Below, piece by piece: positions 1-11,713 of a DNA stretch of 64,000 nucleotides. Below the pieces are notes generated by a model. That model was not told the origin of the DNA. It was given only the letters and a program-made list of their open reading frames with translations, and searched no databases. How positions within the stretch are numbered: the first letter of the stretch is position 1; each line of letters opens with the position of its first letter. The stretch is from Protea cynaroides (Eukaryota > Streptophyta > Magnoliopsida > Proteales > Proteaceae). Position numbers and translations under genes: made by a program. The DNA is taken from contig CM053269.1 of NCBI GenBank assembly GCA_028583415.1, positions 29,826,254 through 29,890,253 of the forward strand, written 5' to 3'.

Positions 1-527
1 ATAGAACCAATTAATACAGGTGGGGGGTTGGCATTACTTCAGCGGAAAGATATCTCAATTCAGATTTTGTTTGGCTCTCCACGGCTCATTGACTGTCAGG
101 TGACTATCCCATCTTTCACTACTTTTTTTCTCACTTGTGTGCATGGTAACCCAATAAAACATCGTCGTCCTATGGTATGGCAGCAGCTGGAATCTTTATT
201 AATGAATCGTCATGGTCCATGGCTGTGTTATGGGGACTTTAATTCCTTCCTTGCCTGGCATGAGAAACAGAAGGGTAGGGAATTTTCTCAAGCTACTGCT
301 GCTCCATTTCTGCAGATGATCAATACCTGTAACTTCTTGGAGCTACAATCACATGGCCCTAAGTTTACATGGTCTAATCGTAGACAAGGATTGGAAAATA
401 TTCGCATTAAATTGGACTATATGTTTGTTAACTCTTTATGGTGTACTACTTTTGATCAGGCCGCGGTTTATGTTAAGATGGCTCTTGGATCTGACCATAG
501 TCCTTTACTTTTAACCTTGTTCTGACA
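1..527 (+). pseudogene. LINE endonuclease domain (EEP/APE-like), partial
   Basis: The readable frame from about 28 to 525 carries the apurinic-endonuclease-like motifs of plant L1 elements. There is a YGDFNS block near residue 68 and a GSDHSPLLL block just before the stop. In the family this domain nicks target DNA to prime reverse transcription. The N-terminal catalytic region lies upstream of the window. The frame stops at 525-527 directly after the SDH motif, and sequence up to about 1470 continues as stop-riddled linker towards the RT. It is non-functional. Confidence 0.85.
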
Positions 528-1473
528 TTTAAATTGGGCAAAGAGACCATTTCAGTATGAAGCCATGTGGTCAAATCATTTAGATTGTCGAAGGGTTGTG
601 CAGAGATGTTGGTCTGCTGAGGAGTTTACTTGACCTGCAGCTTTGGTGCTACAACGCAAAATTGATCAAACTCAATCCCAATTTAAGATCTGGAATAAGG
701 TAGTATTTGGTCATTTACAAACTAAGATAGCTGAAGTCAAATCTGAACTTTTGGCTATCCAAACTAATCCACAGGGACACTTAACGACAGAGTGGGAGTT
801 ATGGCTTTAGGGACAACTTGCAGAACTGCTCCAACAAGAAGAACTGTTTTGGAGGCAAAAATCTAGGGTCAACTAGTTACAATATGGCAATACTAATACT
901 GCCTTCTTCCATGCCACAACAATCCAGAGATGCCAAAGAAATCGTATCTATTGGTTAAGACTTTCCTTTGGTGAGTGGACTAGCTACTACAGAGTAGCAA
1001 ATATATGATGCATTTCTTTCGCACTTCACCTCCACTTTTACCAGTACAGGAATTTCCAGTCAAGATATATATGTGGCTTTGAATTCAGTTGCTCCTGTTG
1101 TGACTCCTGCAGTTAATGATGCTTTATTATCTTTACTAGATTTGAAGAAATTAAAAAGGTTGTGTTTGGTTTTGCTCCTTTCAAAGCTCCTGGACTCTAT
1201 GGCCTCCCACCACATTTCTTTCAAAAGTTTTGGGATATCACTCATTTAACTATTTATAGGTTTGTGGTGGATTTTTTTACTAGAATGTAGCCTCCAGAAC
1301 TGAACCATACTTATTTATATTTTATTCCGAAGGTCCAACAACCCCAAACTTTAGAATAGTTCCGACCTATTAGTTTATGTAATTTTTGCATGAAAGTGAT
1401 TTCCAAATTGATGGTAAATCGTCTAAAATCCCATTTGGACAACATTGTGTCACCTATTTAATCAGCTTTTGTT

Positions 1474-2493
1474 ATGGGCAGACAGATTTCAGATAATATT
1501 ATTATGGCACATGAAATGTTTCATTTCCTACGCAATCAAAAAACTACAAAGACTAAATTTCTGGCTCTTAAATTGGACTTACATAAGGCTTATGATCGAT
1601 TAGAATGGGGTTTCATAGAGCTTGCCCTTCACAAATTGGGGTTTGCTCAAGGGTGGGTTCAGCTAGTAATGCAATGCATTTCTTCAGTTTCTTATACACT
1701 GCCGATCAATGGAGCTGAAAGGGGATCGTTTAAACCTACTAGGGGGATTAGACAGGGGGATCCTTTATCTCTCATACTATTTATTCTTGCTCATACTTTA
1801 TCTTCTATCCTTGAACATTATCCTTTAAATGAAGTTGATCATGGAATTTGGATTAAGAGGAGAAACACACCTATCAACCATTTGATGTTTGCTGATGACT
1901 ACATAGTATTTACAAAACTTAAACTGGAAAATGTCTTGCAAATCAAAGATGCTTGGGATCTTTATTTTAGAGCTTTTGGGCAGAGTATGAACAAATCTAA
2001 ATCTTCACTGTATTTTAGCCCTAATACCCCCTTGATTTTGTCGATGGTTTTCTTGGCTTTTGAAAATTCCTCATGGCAAGCTTCCATCAAAATTCTGGGT
2101 GTGCCTACAAATTTTGGGGTGTCCAAGAAGCTATTATTTCATAATTCAATGGATCAAACTCTTCAAAAGCTTCCACAATGGAAAGCTTCTTTGCTCACTT
2201 ATGCTGATAAGGAGATTTTAATTAAGGCTCTGGCATTACCTATAGCTAATTTTATTTGTTCTCTATTTAAATTACCTATTACTTTACTCCAATTGTTGTA
2301 GAAGGCCATGGCCAATTTTTATTGGTCAAACAATGAGGGGTCTAGAGGTATTCATTGGGCTTCTTGGTTCAGGATGTGTCTTCCCAAAAATAAAGGGGGA
2401 TTAGGTATGAGGGACCCTGTTTTTCAAAATCAGGCTCTCTTGGCTAAGCTAGCTTGGAGAATTTGGAAATCTCCAGATGCTCCATGGGTATGA
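1474..2493 (+). pseudogene. LINE reverse transcriptase domain
   Basis: This frame encodes the RT core: LKLDLHKAYDRLEW (motif A type), GIRQGDPLS (motif B) and the catalytic MFADDYIVF (motif C, FADD). It is followed by the thumb-like region with ILGVPTNFGVSKK. A stop at about 2299-2301 separates it from the next piece (2308-2493), which reads FYWSNNEGSRGIHW and GGLGMRDPVFQNQALLAK, the conserved post-RT segment of plant L1 elements. The catalytic residues remain, but the frame upstream and downstream is interrupted. It is a fragment of a single ORF2, not a separate gene. Confidence 0.93.
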
Positions 2494-2586
2494 CTTCTTA
2501 AATCCATATATTATCCACATTCTGATTTTCTTAAAGCAACTGTTGGTTTTCGGCCTTCCTGGTTATGGAGAAGTATCTGTAAAGGA

Positions 2587-3240
2587 TTGAGAATCTTGAA
2601 ACAAGGGCTTATTTGGAAAGTTGGTACTGGCCATAGGATATGTATTTGGGATGACCCGTGGGTTCCTACTTTGGAAACTAATAGACCAGTTCCCTTGTCT
2701 GCACAAAATTTTCTTGTATTCTGGGTCGCAGATCTTATAGATGATGCAACCAGATCATGGAAATTGGACCTTCTTAATGAGTTGTTTCAACCTCATGAGG
2801 TTCAAGCTATTCGCAGAATTCCATTATCATTCAATTCCTATCCTGATGTTTTTATTTAAAAGGCTTCTAAGTTAGGCACTTCCTCTGTCAAAAGTGCTTA
2901 TCATATGTTAATAACATCTCAGTTTCACACTTATTTCACTTGGTCCTCTATAGACCAAAGGGACTCTTGGACTTCAGTTCCCACAGTAGTTTGGAAAACC
3001 ATTTGGTCTTGTAAAACTTTGCCACAGATTAAAACATTTCCTTTGGCGTTATTGTGCTAATGCATTATCATCCAGTCTGGGTTTAGTTCACAAACATGTG
3101 AATGTTGATTTGATATGCCACCGTTATGGTAATGACATAGAAAGTATAGCCCATATTTTGCTTTATTGTCCTTTCTCAAGGGCTTTTTGGTTAGGATGTC
3201 AACTGTTGTCATCCCAAATCGGATCAGTCTTTAACTCGCC
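2587..3240 (+). pseudogene. LINE ORF2 C-terminal part with zf-RVT zinc-binding motif
   Basis: The pieces at 2587-2859 and 3098-3240 match the region after RT in plant L1 elements. The first holds WKVGTGHRICIWDDPWVP, the second CHRYGNDIESIAHILLYC followed by FSRAFW, the Cys/His pattern of the zf-RVT domain. The pieces are in different frames with stops between them, so this is dead coding sequence. Homology to the LINE is lost at about 3240, where the inserted segment begins. Confidence 0.85.
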
Positions 3241-4000
3241 TGTAGTTCCTACAAAAAGGAAGAAGGGACACTATAGTGAGGGTCGGGTGTAGACACCCTT
3301 TGGCCACTCTGATGCTTAAGTCAGTTTGAGGGACAAACAGTATGAGACAGATAAAAAAGACTATCCCTTTGAGTGAAGGAGATTCTGGTAGCTAGCTTGC
3401 TGTGAGCTTGAAGGCTAGAAAAATGTTTGTCCCTTTACTTGGGTTTGCTTCCTCTATCTATAGGTTGGGAGTGGCTTGGATGTGGGAGCTGGCCACGTCT
3501 CCTGTTGTGGCGGAATGTCTTCCCTGGAGCGTGATTTACGTCCATTGATCTGGTGATCAGGTGATTTTCTGTTGAGTCATCGGATCTTCTTAGGACTCTG
3601 TTGACTTTCTCTTTGCAGACACCTAGGGAGGAAGTTAGGTCTCTACATTTATATGAATGGGCCCCACTTGTACGTCGCAGTACAGCTGACATGTAGTGTA
3701 TGGATCAATATGTCAAGGTTTATTTTAAGAGGTGCCGAGACTACTGTATTGAAGGGATGGCGAGATCTCCATACTGCGAGGTGTCGAGGCTCCTATACGG
3801 GCGAGGCTCCGAGGCCTATGGGATATCTGAGACCAACAAGAACCCGAACCTCTGAAGTCAAGAAGGATGCGAGGCTCCGAGGCTCTTTACTATTCTCATT
3901 GGTGGTTCCGGCTCATCAGGAGCTGCTGCTTTTGTCTTAAACGTACAAGTTTAAATATAAGAATGTGGACCTTGCCTCAAGATCCCGGGCACTAGTATAC
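3241..4000. mobile_element. Foreign insert in the LINE, possibly a solo LTR
   Basis: The LINE reading is lost at about 3240 and resumes near 4003. The insert is more GC-rich than the LINE and contains repeated GAGGCTCCGAGGC words at about 3807-3890. It also has a CTATCTATAGG stretch near 3455 that could be a TATA element. A TGTAGACACCC sequence at 3288 resembles a plant LTR terminus. I could not find convincing matching LTR ends or a target duplication, so both edges are approximate and the class is unproven. Confidence 0.45.
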
Positions 4001-4002
4001 AT

Positions 4003-4827
4003 GTGTCGATACCTAATTGGGAGAGGCCTATTCTCCCGTATCATCAAGTATCCATTCATGTTCCTCATGACCACTCAATTTCATTTTCCCAATGGTTTGC
4101 AGGGATTTGTTCTTTGGCATCATCTATGAACAAACCAGAATGGAGATTACTAATTTCTTTTATTTCTTTTATGAGTTGGACATTATGGAATTTTTGTAAT
4201 AGATTATACTTTGACAATATCCAGTTTACTCCAAGTGAAGTTATAAAAAGGGTTCATAGCAGTTTCCATGAGTTCCGTGGGATACGTCATTTGAGGAGTT
4301 TTTTGGAGTGTGACACAAGAACAACTATGGATCCTTCTCCATCTACTTGGTTACCTCCACCATCTGGCATTATCAAAATTAATACTGATGCCGCTTTGTC
4401 TTTGGACGTTGCTCATGGTGCTATTGGTTTTATCGGTAGGAATCATTTGGGACAACCATTATAAGCAACAACTGAGGATGCAGCAGGATTTGCTTCTTCT
4501 GCTGTGGGAGAGGCCGTGGCTGTTTGCCGTGCGCTGGATTGGCCTATTCAACAAGGTTATTCTACTTTACAGATGGAAATGTATAGCCTTGAGGTGGTCC
4601 AATGTTTAAATGGGATTAAGTCGTCGTCCGATATATACTTGGATACAGTTATTCAGGATATAACCCAGTGTCTGTCGAAACAATGTGATGTTAATTTTTT
4701 GCATGTTCCTCGGTTAAACAATTCTGCTGCTCACACAGAGGCAAAACAGGCCTTCCGGGGATCTGGTTTTTTATTCTGGGATAGTGATTCCAAGTGGTTG
4801 CAGGATCTTTTAAGTCGGATGTAATCA
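4003..4827 (+). pseudogene. LINE C-terminal RNase H-like domain
   Basis: Three overlapping frames together cover the plant L1 tail. SFMSWTLWNFCNR is typical of the linker, then IIKINTDAALSLDVAHGAIG starts the RNase H fold (DAA in place of the usual DAS/DGA). This is followed by QMEMYSLEVVQCLNG and then FLHVPRLNNSAAH near the end. Frame changes near 4465 and 4504 split it. The domain would remove RNA from RNA:DNA hybrids during retrotransposition. The stop at about 4822-4824 lies 44 bases before the A tail. Confidence 0.85.
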
Positions 4828-4867
4828 TAATTGAAAATATAGTCCAGCAATGATATTTTCTTTTACC

Positions 4868-4891
4868 AAAAAAAAAAAAAAAAAAAAAAAA
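4868..4891 (+). repeat. Poly(A) tail of the LINE
   Basis: An uninterrupted run of 24 A follows a TTTTACC sequence typical of the 3' end of plant L1 elements. It marks the 3' boundary of the first LINE. Confidence 0.9.
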
Positions 4892-5334
4892 TCATTATGC
4901 TGATCTTGAAACAAAAAAATTAAAAAAAAAGAATCCTATGAGACTAATTTGACTACCCATCCATACCAGCTAAATTTTAGCTTTTTGAAAAGGATATGCT
5001 GCCGGCTTCCACAACAATGATACTTGATATATTTTGAATGAAAACCTGCGGATTGGTCATTATACCACTTCCTTAGTCAAATCACTTTTACAATTAATTA
5101 CTGTTTATCACTCTTCAAAGTCTTTCTTTCTTTTCTTTTCTTTGCAGCTGGTTTCCTCATTGTATTGTCTCTTTCTTCGTCCGTTGTTTAAGAAACACGT
5201 TTGTCTTTAGATTTCAGGTTATTAATAATGTGGATTACCTAAATCTCTCAACTTTAATTATGTTTACTTGCATGCCAAAGCATCTTTGGTGTCGGTGGAC
5301 ACAATGGTTTTTGTGCCATTCACCCTCCATAAAA

Positions 5335-5409
5335 CACGTGTCCTTTTGTCTATATATGTTCGCCCTCTATCAAATTAACACGTGTTCGTTCTTCTGTCTC
5401 TATATATAT
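5335..5409 (+). promoter_or_regulatory. Two tandem G-box plus TATA-like modules
   Basis: CACGTG occurs at 5335-5340 and again at 5379-5384. Each is followed by a TCTATATAT-type sequence, 15 and about 21 bases downstream respectively. The arrangement looks like a duplicated core promoter piece, but no recognisable gene follows on the + strand. It may be a promoter remnant or chance. Confidence 0.35.
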
Positions 5410-5800
5410 CTCAATCCTTCCTACAGTATAACTAAACGACACTATTAATGGGTGGATGAAAAGGGTTTTTGGAATTTGTATTTGACTTACATATTAATAG
5501 GGTTTGCTCATAGTTACTTAAAATGAGAACAGTAAAAATAAATAAATAAAATGGGATGAAAGAAATTCTAAACAGAGCAAAATAAAAAAAGTATAATAAA
5601 AAAAAATTGATCAAACATTAAGAGAACGGTAAAAAAAAATTAAAACAGGTGGTACAAGTTTTAAACGGATCAGATATAATATGATATGATGAGGAAAAAA
5701 AAAGGCAATATACTCCCATAAACCTAAATCAATGAGAACAGACGACATTTATGATCAATTAATTAATTGATGTTTTATTTTTGTCCAAGACTTGAATCCA

Positions 5801-5804
<4 letters not shown>

Positions 5805-5868
<64 letters not shown>
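5805..5868. repeat. (GA)n microsatellite
   Basis: An uninterrupted GA dinucleotide tract of 64 bases, followed by an A run. Confidence 0.97.
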
Positions 5869-5872
<4 letters not shown>

Positions 5873-8176
5873 AAACGCTGTATGGTGGCTTACAATATAC
5901 ATTTGTTATGACCTACACCCACAGCCCACCCTAATAAGTAATAATAAAGTAATGAGTTTAGAAGCAATTATGAGGAAGTGACAGCATTTAATCACACATC
6001 AGTTACATGTAGAAAATAATAAGAATATTAAACAATATGGGATTAATTCGATTCATTACTAATTGAAGATGCTGGTAAAGTACGGATAGGATACGGTACA
6101 CGTATTAAATATGTTTTAAATGGAAAAGGACTTCAAAATAAAACAGAAAAATATTTATTTTAAAATAAAAAAGAAAGAAAGACACATAAAATAATCATTG
6201 TTTCATCATTAATTTTATTTTATGCTGTTTTTTTTCTCAATTTTTTTTCCCTTTTATTAACATCCAAACAAAGATAGGCTAAGGTTTAACATAAAAATGG
6301 CATACATGGGGCAGCAGGCTTCACTATTACCCAAAATCGGATTCTTAAAGTGTGTATACTAAAACCATAACCCCTTAAATCTTAGAAATGGCGTGCACGC
6401 ATGCATGCATGGGGAACCCTACTTTTCAGCTTTTGACTACGTTTACGGAAATCCTCTCAACTACTTAGGGTCAAGCGCATGGAATTGGGGCAAAGGGAGA
6501 AAAAGGATTTTAGATCATCTACATGTCTATGTATTTTTTATGGGATTTCATCACCATTGGTGGGTTGTGGGATCCACGTCTAGAGTATGAGATCCACTAG
6601 ATATGAATGGTGACAGAATTTCAAGGAGGATACAAGTACATACATGCAGATGAACTATTTTTGAAAAAAGGTCCTAATCGTGGACAGTCCATTCAAGTGA
6701 GAATCGGACAAGCTAAGATCATTCGGCATTGGAGAAGACAAGTCCAGCAAAGGATAGTCCCAGACAATCCAAATCCCATCTCAACCAGTCAAGATTCAAG
6801 TGCATGGAATTGGGCAAGTCTAGATCTGGATCCGGATCGCCTGAGATCGGACCTTCGGTTTTATTTTGCCCTATATATACCTTACCTTGAAAGGATCAGT
6901 CCATGCCATCCACATTGACTTGAATGTTGCATAAGATCGGCCCTGGCCAATCCAAATTCAAATCTGGTAGGATCGATCGATCCGATTTGATCCCTAAAAC
7001 CATTGAAAAATAAAAAAAGAGAACATGAGTTTTCAATAACTTTTCAAACTCAACCTCCACATGGAAAAATGCTGATTAAGACTTACCAGGTAGGTAAGTA
7101 GCGAGTAGGAGAAGTCTTGGAAAGTCAGAAAGTTCTAATTTTTAGTCAGCATTACTCTAGATGTTTTACCAATATTTGGGGAACAGTAATTGAAAAGTTG
7201 TAGTAATTAATGTAAGAACCGTAAGAACAACGGTTACCAACCACTGAGAAAAGCTTCAAGGACCAATAATGGTCTTTACACTTTACTATTCTACCTAATA
7301 TATAGGGGTGAATTTTACCAACTCTTTGTAGCATTTCCACAGGTTTTAGCTGGATCTGCAATGGGATTCAATTTGGTCAGCTTTTTGTGTGGGTTGATCA
7401 CAACAACATGAACCTTCTTATTTACTTACTAATTGAGTTTGAGTTGAAAATCCATTATTGAGAAGAAAAAAAAGGGCAGGATCCTTTTATACTTCATTAT
7501 CCATGGTACATAAAGTTCTTTGTTTACCACCTTGCTTCATTATGGTAAATACAAGGTATTAGTATTCGGTAGTGTATCGTTTTCAGCCGAGGTCGATACC
7601 TTTTTTTTTTTTCTTGATATTAAATTTTAATGGTATTGGCAATGTGTCCCTGCTCTATTGGTTGTATCATTAATCCGTATCAATATCAAATCAGTTTTAA
7701 CATCGAACAATACTGTATACGGTACATGGATGATCCAAGTGAAAAAGACCCGTCGTCTCAAGCCAAAATTTAAAAAGAAATAAAAAAGAATAAACAAATT
7801 TTAACCTGAGAGTTACAAAAAAAAAAACTACAAAATTTTCCAGAGAAGCAATTGAACATTAAAACATAAAATCATTGAGAACAACAGAGAGGGATACGGA
7901 TAGGATGAACTACTGAAAGAGGAAGTCATTGCTAGTAGTAACTAACTAACAGCTGATTCCTCTCTGAATAGCAGGAGATAGTTGCCCATCATACGACTCA
8001 CCAACTTCTCTTGCCTCTATGGGGGGCTCACTCTGGGTACGTACATGTGACTTACAATACACGGATCTATGAAGGAAGGAGTCGGGTGGAGTCGTTTTCA
8101 ATATAATTCTTTTCCTTTTTGTTGAGATGAAAAAGGAACCCAACAACCAAGCAACTAAAGAGCTAGCTGGTTTACG

Positions 8177-8596
8177 TGTAAGAATTTTTAGATCTCCCAT
8201 GGGTTTTTCCCATGGGATTTCCCATGAACCCTAACGAACACCACACAGATTACTAGAATACGAAAAGAGATGACAAGACACATACCTCTTGCTGTAGATT
8301 GATTTTCGACCGTTTCTTTCTCTCTAAATGCTTGGAATGCTTGGATCAAAGTCTTCTACAGCTTGTCGGGATCCCTTGACCTTCTCTCTGCATATGTGAA
8401 CAGGAGAAGAAAATAACACCATGGCTGTGGGGACCCTAACCATTGGTATTTATAATACCACCCCCAACCCTGGACCAGTCCCACAGTGGACCAGATTGGT
8501 CCATCTCTAATCATACTTAAACTGGTCTACCTGTAATCAGATTCCCACTGAACCAACTAACCTTATAATTAATTTAGCCTATAAAAATATCTTACA
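8177..8596 (-). repeat. 3' LTR of the gag-only copia element
   Basis: A 420-base LTR starting TGTAAGAATTTTTAG and ending ATATCTTACA on the + strand. It matches the separated pieces of the other LTR at 14274-14321 and 16457-16842. In the element's orientation TATTATAAATACC (complement of about 8446-8458) is a plausible TATA region. Confidence 0.9.
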
Positions 8597-8611
8597 ATCT
8601 CCCATTTGGGC
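8597..8611 (-). promoter_or_regulatory. Polypurine tract of the copia element
   Basis: On the minus strand AAATGGGAGAT lies directly against the LTR start TGTAAGATAT. That is the position of the primer for plus-strand DNA synthesis in LTR retroelements. Confidence 0.8.
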
Positions 8612-9339
8612 TATATTAATTATAAATTCATCATTGATCCAATGTGGCCATGGAATCTAATTACACCAAAATCATCATTTACTTTGATTCAGTTATCAAG
8701 CCTACCAATATCGAACAACAACGGAAAGTACTCCTACACATCCGGTGTACCCCCTTCTGTCAGTTACATACATAGGTCTACTTAATAACATAAATCACTT
8801 TGAGATGAATACTTGAGTCCAATGATCGAATTACCACGATCCCGTTACCTTAAAATCCTTATAGGTCAATGCACTTTGATATTATCCAACTTATATAGAC
8901 AAACCGCCTCCAGTTTGGATTAATATCATACTTTGGCTTACCACATTCTTTGGCTAAATACCGCCTTGCAACTATGACTTGTCTTAAATAACCAATAATA
9001 CATACAAGCAATGAAATTAATGCTTACCAATAATCCTGCCCATTAAACCATAGGCAACATAAACAATCACTGATAAACCATCAATTTTCAAATCTCCACT
9101 AATCAAGCAGATCTAAACACTCCCACTGACTAAGAGAATCTAAAGACTCCCACATATATTACAAATGTTAAAAGAATATATAAACTAATAAAATACATTC
9201 ATATAAATTTAATATGAAATTTAGTGCTATCAAAACATGTCAAAAAAAATCTTCTAAAATAAATAACTGAACTGTAAGTCAATAAACAAATATCCAAAAA
9301 TAATATAAAAACAACTGTATTAAACGACATCATCATTTG

Positions 9340-9452
9340 CTATCTTCTTTCTCTGGTGTCTCAGTTTCCTTCTTCTTCTCCAACCAAGCTTCTCTTGCCT
9401 TACATTCTCTCTTCATGTGCTCCTTCTTAGGGCACATCACTCATATCCCTAT
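9340..9452 (-). pseudogene. C-terminal piece of copia gag with zinc knuckle
   Basis: Minus-strand translation of 9402-9434 gives a CPKKEHMKREC block, the second half of a CCHC zinc knuckle. A Lys/Glu-rich tail follows (KARE, KKKETETPEKED). The knuckle is separated from the rest of gag by the solo LTR at 9453-11713. The first cysteine pair of the knuckle is not clean at the junction, so there is also a small frame disturbance. In the family this knuckle binds the genomic RNA. Confidence 0.75.
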
Positions 9453-11713
9453 TGTACGACCTGCACTCAGTAAACCCGGTCTAAATCTTGGTTTCATGTC
9501 GTAGCAGGTCTTCCGATCATCACCGAGCCAGACGGGACGAGCGGATGACAAACAGGTATAAAATCGAATCAAAGACGGTCAAATAATCATTATTTTATGT
9601 TGACTGGTCGATGATATCGGTCTTGGTACCGGTCGACCGGTCAGCTCGAGCTGACTACGGAGATCCAGAAATTGATCTCTGCGGGTCCCAGTTTCCTAAA
9701 CCCTAATGCTTAGACCTTCCTAATCCTAATAGGGTTACTAAACCCTAATTCTAGCCTATATAAACACCCTTAAACCTCCTCAAATCCTTTCCATTATCTC
9801 TCACAAACCCTAGAGAAGAGAAGGAGGTTGGAAAGGAGAGGAAGCTAGGAAGAAGAAGGAGGTGTTGCCATTGCCGTTCGACGAAGCTCACTCTACGCCA
9901 GTCGACGGTAAGTGTTTTAATCATTCTTCTTACTCTATGACTCTAGGATAGTTGTATGGGTGGATCAATACCATGCAAAGTAGGTATTGATCTAAAACCC
10001 TAAATTGGATATTAAACCCTAAGTTGTCGTCAAACCCTAGATTCGAGTTTCGAGATGATATTCATCGAAACTAGACTCGAATGAGTTGGAGATAACTCTC
10101 ACTCATAGCTCAGACTTAGAATGGATAAGAGAAACCCTGGAAATCCATGGGGATTGATTGACGACAGTTGAAAAACCTAATGTATGGTCTTCCGGAGACA
10201 TACCGTCGACCATACCGGTTGCTAGTTTGCTTACAGTAATGCGACCGGTATGTTGCGACCGGTCATCTCTGAAAGGTTGGTTTTGGACTTTGTTGGTTTT
10301 CCGACCAACGTGAAACCCTAAGAAACTATTCTAATGAAACCCTAATACCATTGTAGGACTTTGTGATATTCCGTTTAGATCTTGCGACATGGAGCAAGCT
10401 ACCAAACGAGCGTCACGTAAGGGAATCTGACCTAAACCTAATAATTAATGGACAGTAAATCATTGTTAATAACCTGGATATATATGATTGATGTTTATGC
10501 ATATTCACATGCCATCCTTTACTTTCAGTTATTATTGTTATTGTTCATGCATTGATAGGATGTGATTGTCAGGCATGTGATTGTTTTCGTTGGTGTGTGG
10601 AGTGGGGCATGGGCCTGGGATCATTTCTTACACTGGCACTTTTGTAGTATTCTATCTTAACATACTTGGTACGGGTGGGGCATTAGGGGAAGGTCGTGGT
10701 ACGGTGGTCTCCGATATTGATGCTGGCCTGGCCATGGTGATGTGGCACTGTGGTCTCCGAGGTTGACGCTGGCTTGTCCACGATGCTTTAGCTCTATCTC
10801 TATGCCGTAGGGGGTTATGTTGGGATAGGGTCTACCTGCTTATTGTTCTATCCTAGTGGGTTAGTTGCGGATATGGTATCAGGGGAGGTACGGGGATGCC
10901 TTAGCTCTATCTCTATGTCGTAGACGATTGTACTGGGATAGAGCATACATTGATGACATATAGGATTAGTTAGTTGCGAGTCCAGTTTGCAAGTCCTGGC
11001 CAGTAGGGGCTTAGGTACTGGTATGGGTAGAGCATCAGGGGAGGTACGTGGATATCTTAGCTCTATCTCTATTCCATGATGGGTGCATGTGGGCCGATGG
11101 GGGTGTGATCCATGAGGTGCCACACACTCGTGTATAGAGGTGCGGGGGTCACCAAACCTTTCTATAGCACATTGCAAACTTAAACCAGACCACAAAATAA
11201 AAATGATTATTACTCATGTATAATATTGTGAAACTGTCTGATTGTCTTACTGAGCTAAGTTGTGAGCTCACCCTTTGTATATACATTGTTTTTAGATGTT
11301 GATGCAGGTTACTTGGTGGACGACTACGTGAACGCTCCGACGTATGGTGGCGTTGCTGCTTTGGATGTACAGGCAGGAGAGGACGAGCATGACGCTTCAT
11401 GCGAGTGCCCTTTCTGTGTGTACCTTTGAACGGATTTTGATTTATTTTCATTATTTTCGGTTGGATTAAAGAAATATAATGATATTATATTTTATGTTTG
11501 AATTTGAATAATTAGATATTTTATTTACATTTATCAATAGATTCTCAGTTCATTTAATTTAAAAACTTTCGCTGTATTATTTATATTCTGATTGTGGTTA
11601 TGTGTAATGGTTTGTATGAGAGGACACGGTCTATTCGAGATCCTAGTGTGAACCGTTGGTTCAATGACGGTTCACTCACACCATTCTGGTTTGTTCAGAA
11701 TTGGGGTGTGACA
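9453..11713 (+). mobile_element. Solo LTR of the Tekay/Del-like chromovirus family, inserted in copia gag
   Basis: A complete LTR of 2261 bases runs from TGTACGACCTGC to GGGGTGTGACA. It is flanked by a perfect 5-bp duplication CCTAT (9448-9452 and 11714-11718). It is homologous, in the opposite orientation, to the LTRs at 45767-48167, 48893-51212 and 61879-64000. No internal region accompanies it, so it is a solo LTR produced by LTR-LTR recombination. A TATATAAA box at 9757-9764 marks the likely promoter. The CCGGT-rich block lies upstream of that TATA, at about 9600-9660. Confidence 0.95.
9757..9764 (+). promoter_or_regulatory. TATA box of the solo LTR
   Basis: TATATAAA sits in GCCTATATAAACACCC. 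The same context is present on the minus strand of the related LTRs (about 50898 and 63896), so it is conserved in the family. Confidence 0.7.

Larger units (their letters stand above)
1..4891 (+). mobile_element. L1-type LINE (non-LTR retrotransposon), decayed, 5' end outside window
   Basis: The domains run in the order expected for a plant L1 ORF2: endonuclease, reverse transcriptase, zinc-binding RVT tail, then a plant RNase H-like domain, ending in a 24-base A tail at 4868-4891. The coding frame is broken by many stops, for example near 525, 634 and 810, and by several frameshifts, so it cannot make ORF2 protein. A foreign segment at about 3241-4000 separates the zinc-binding part from the RNase H part. 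The start of the endonuclease and all of ORF1 lie before the window, so neither the 5' end nor the target duplication can be checked. Confidence 0.93.
4892..8171. other. Gene-free AT-rich stretch between the first LINE and the copia element
   Basis: I find no protein with recognisable domains on either strand. The small frames at 5230-5448, 6393-6918 and 7946-8200 have no motif, and the sequence is AT-rich with poly-A/T runs. It contains a (GA)n microsatellite, a duplicated G-box plus TATA-like block, and otherwise nothing I can call. Confidence 0.6.
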
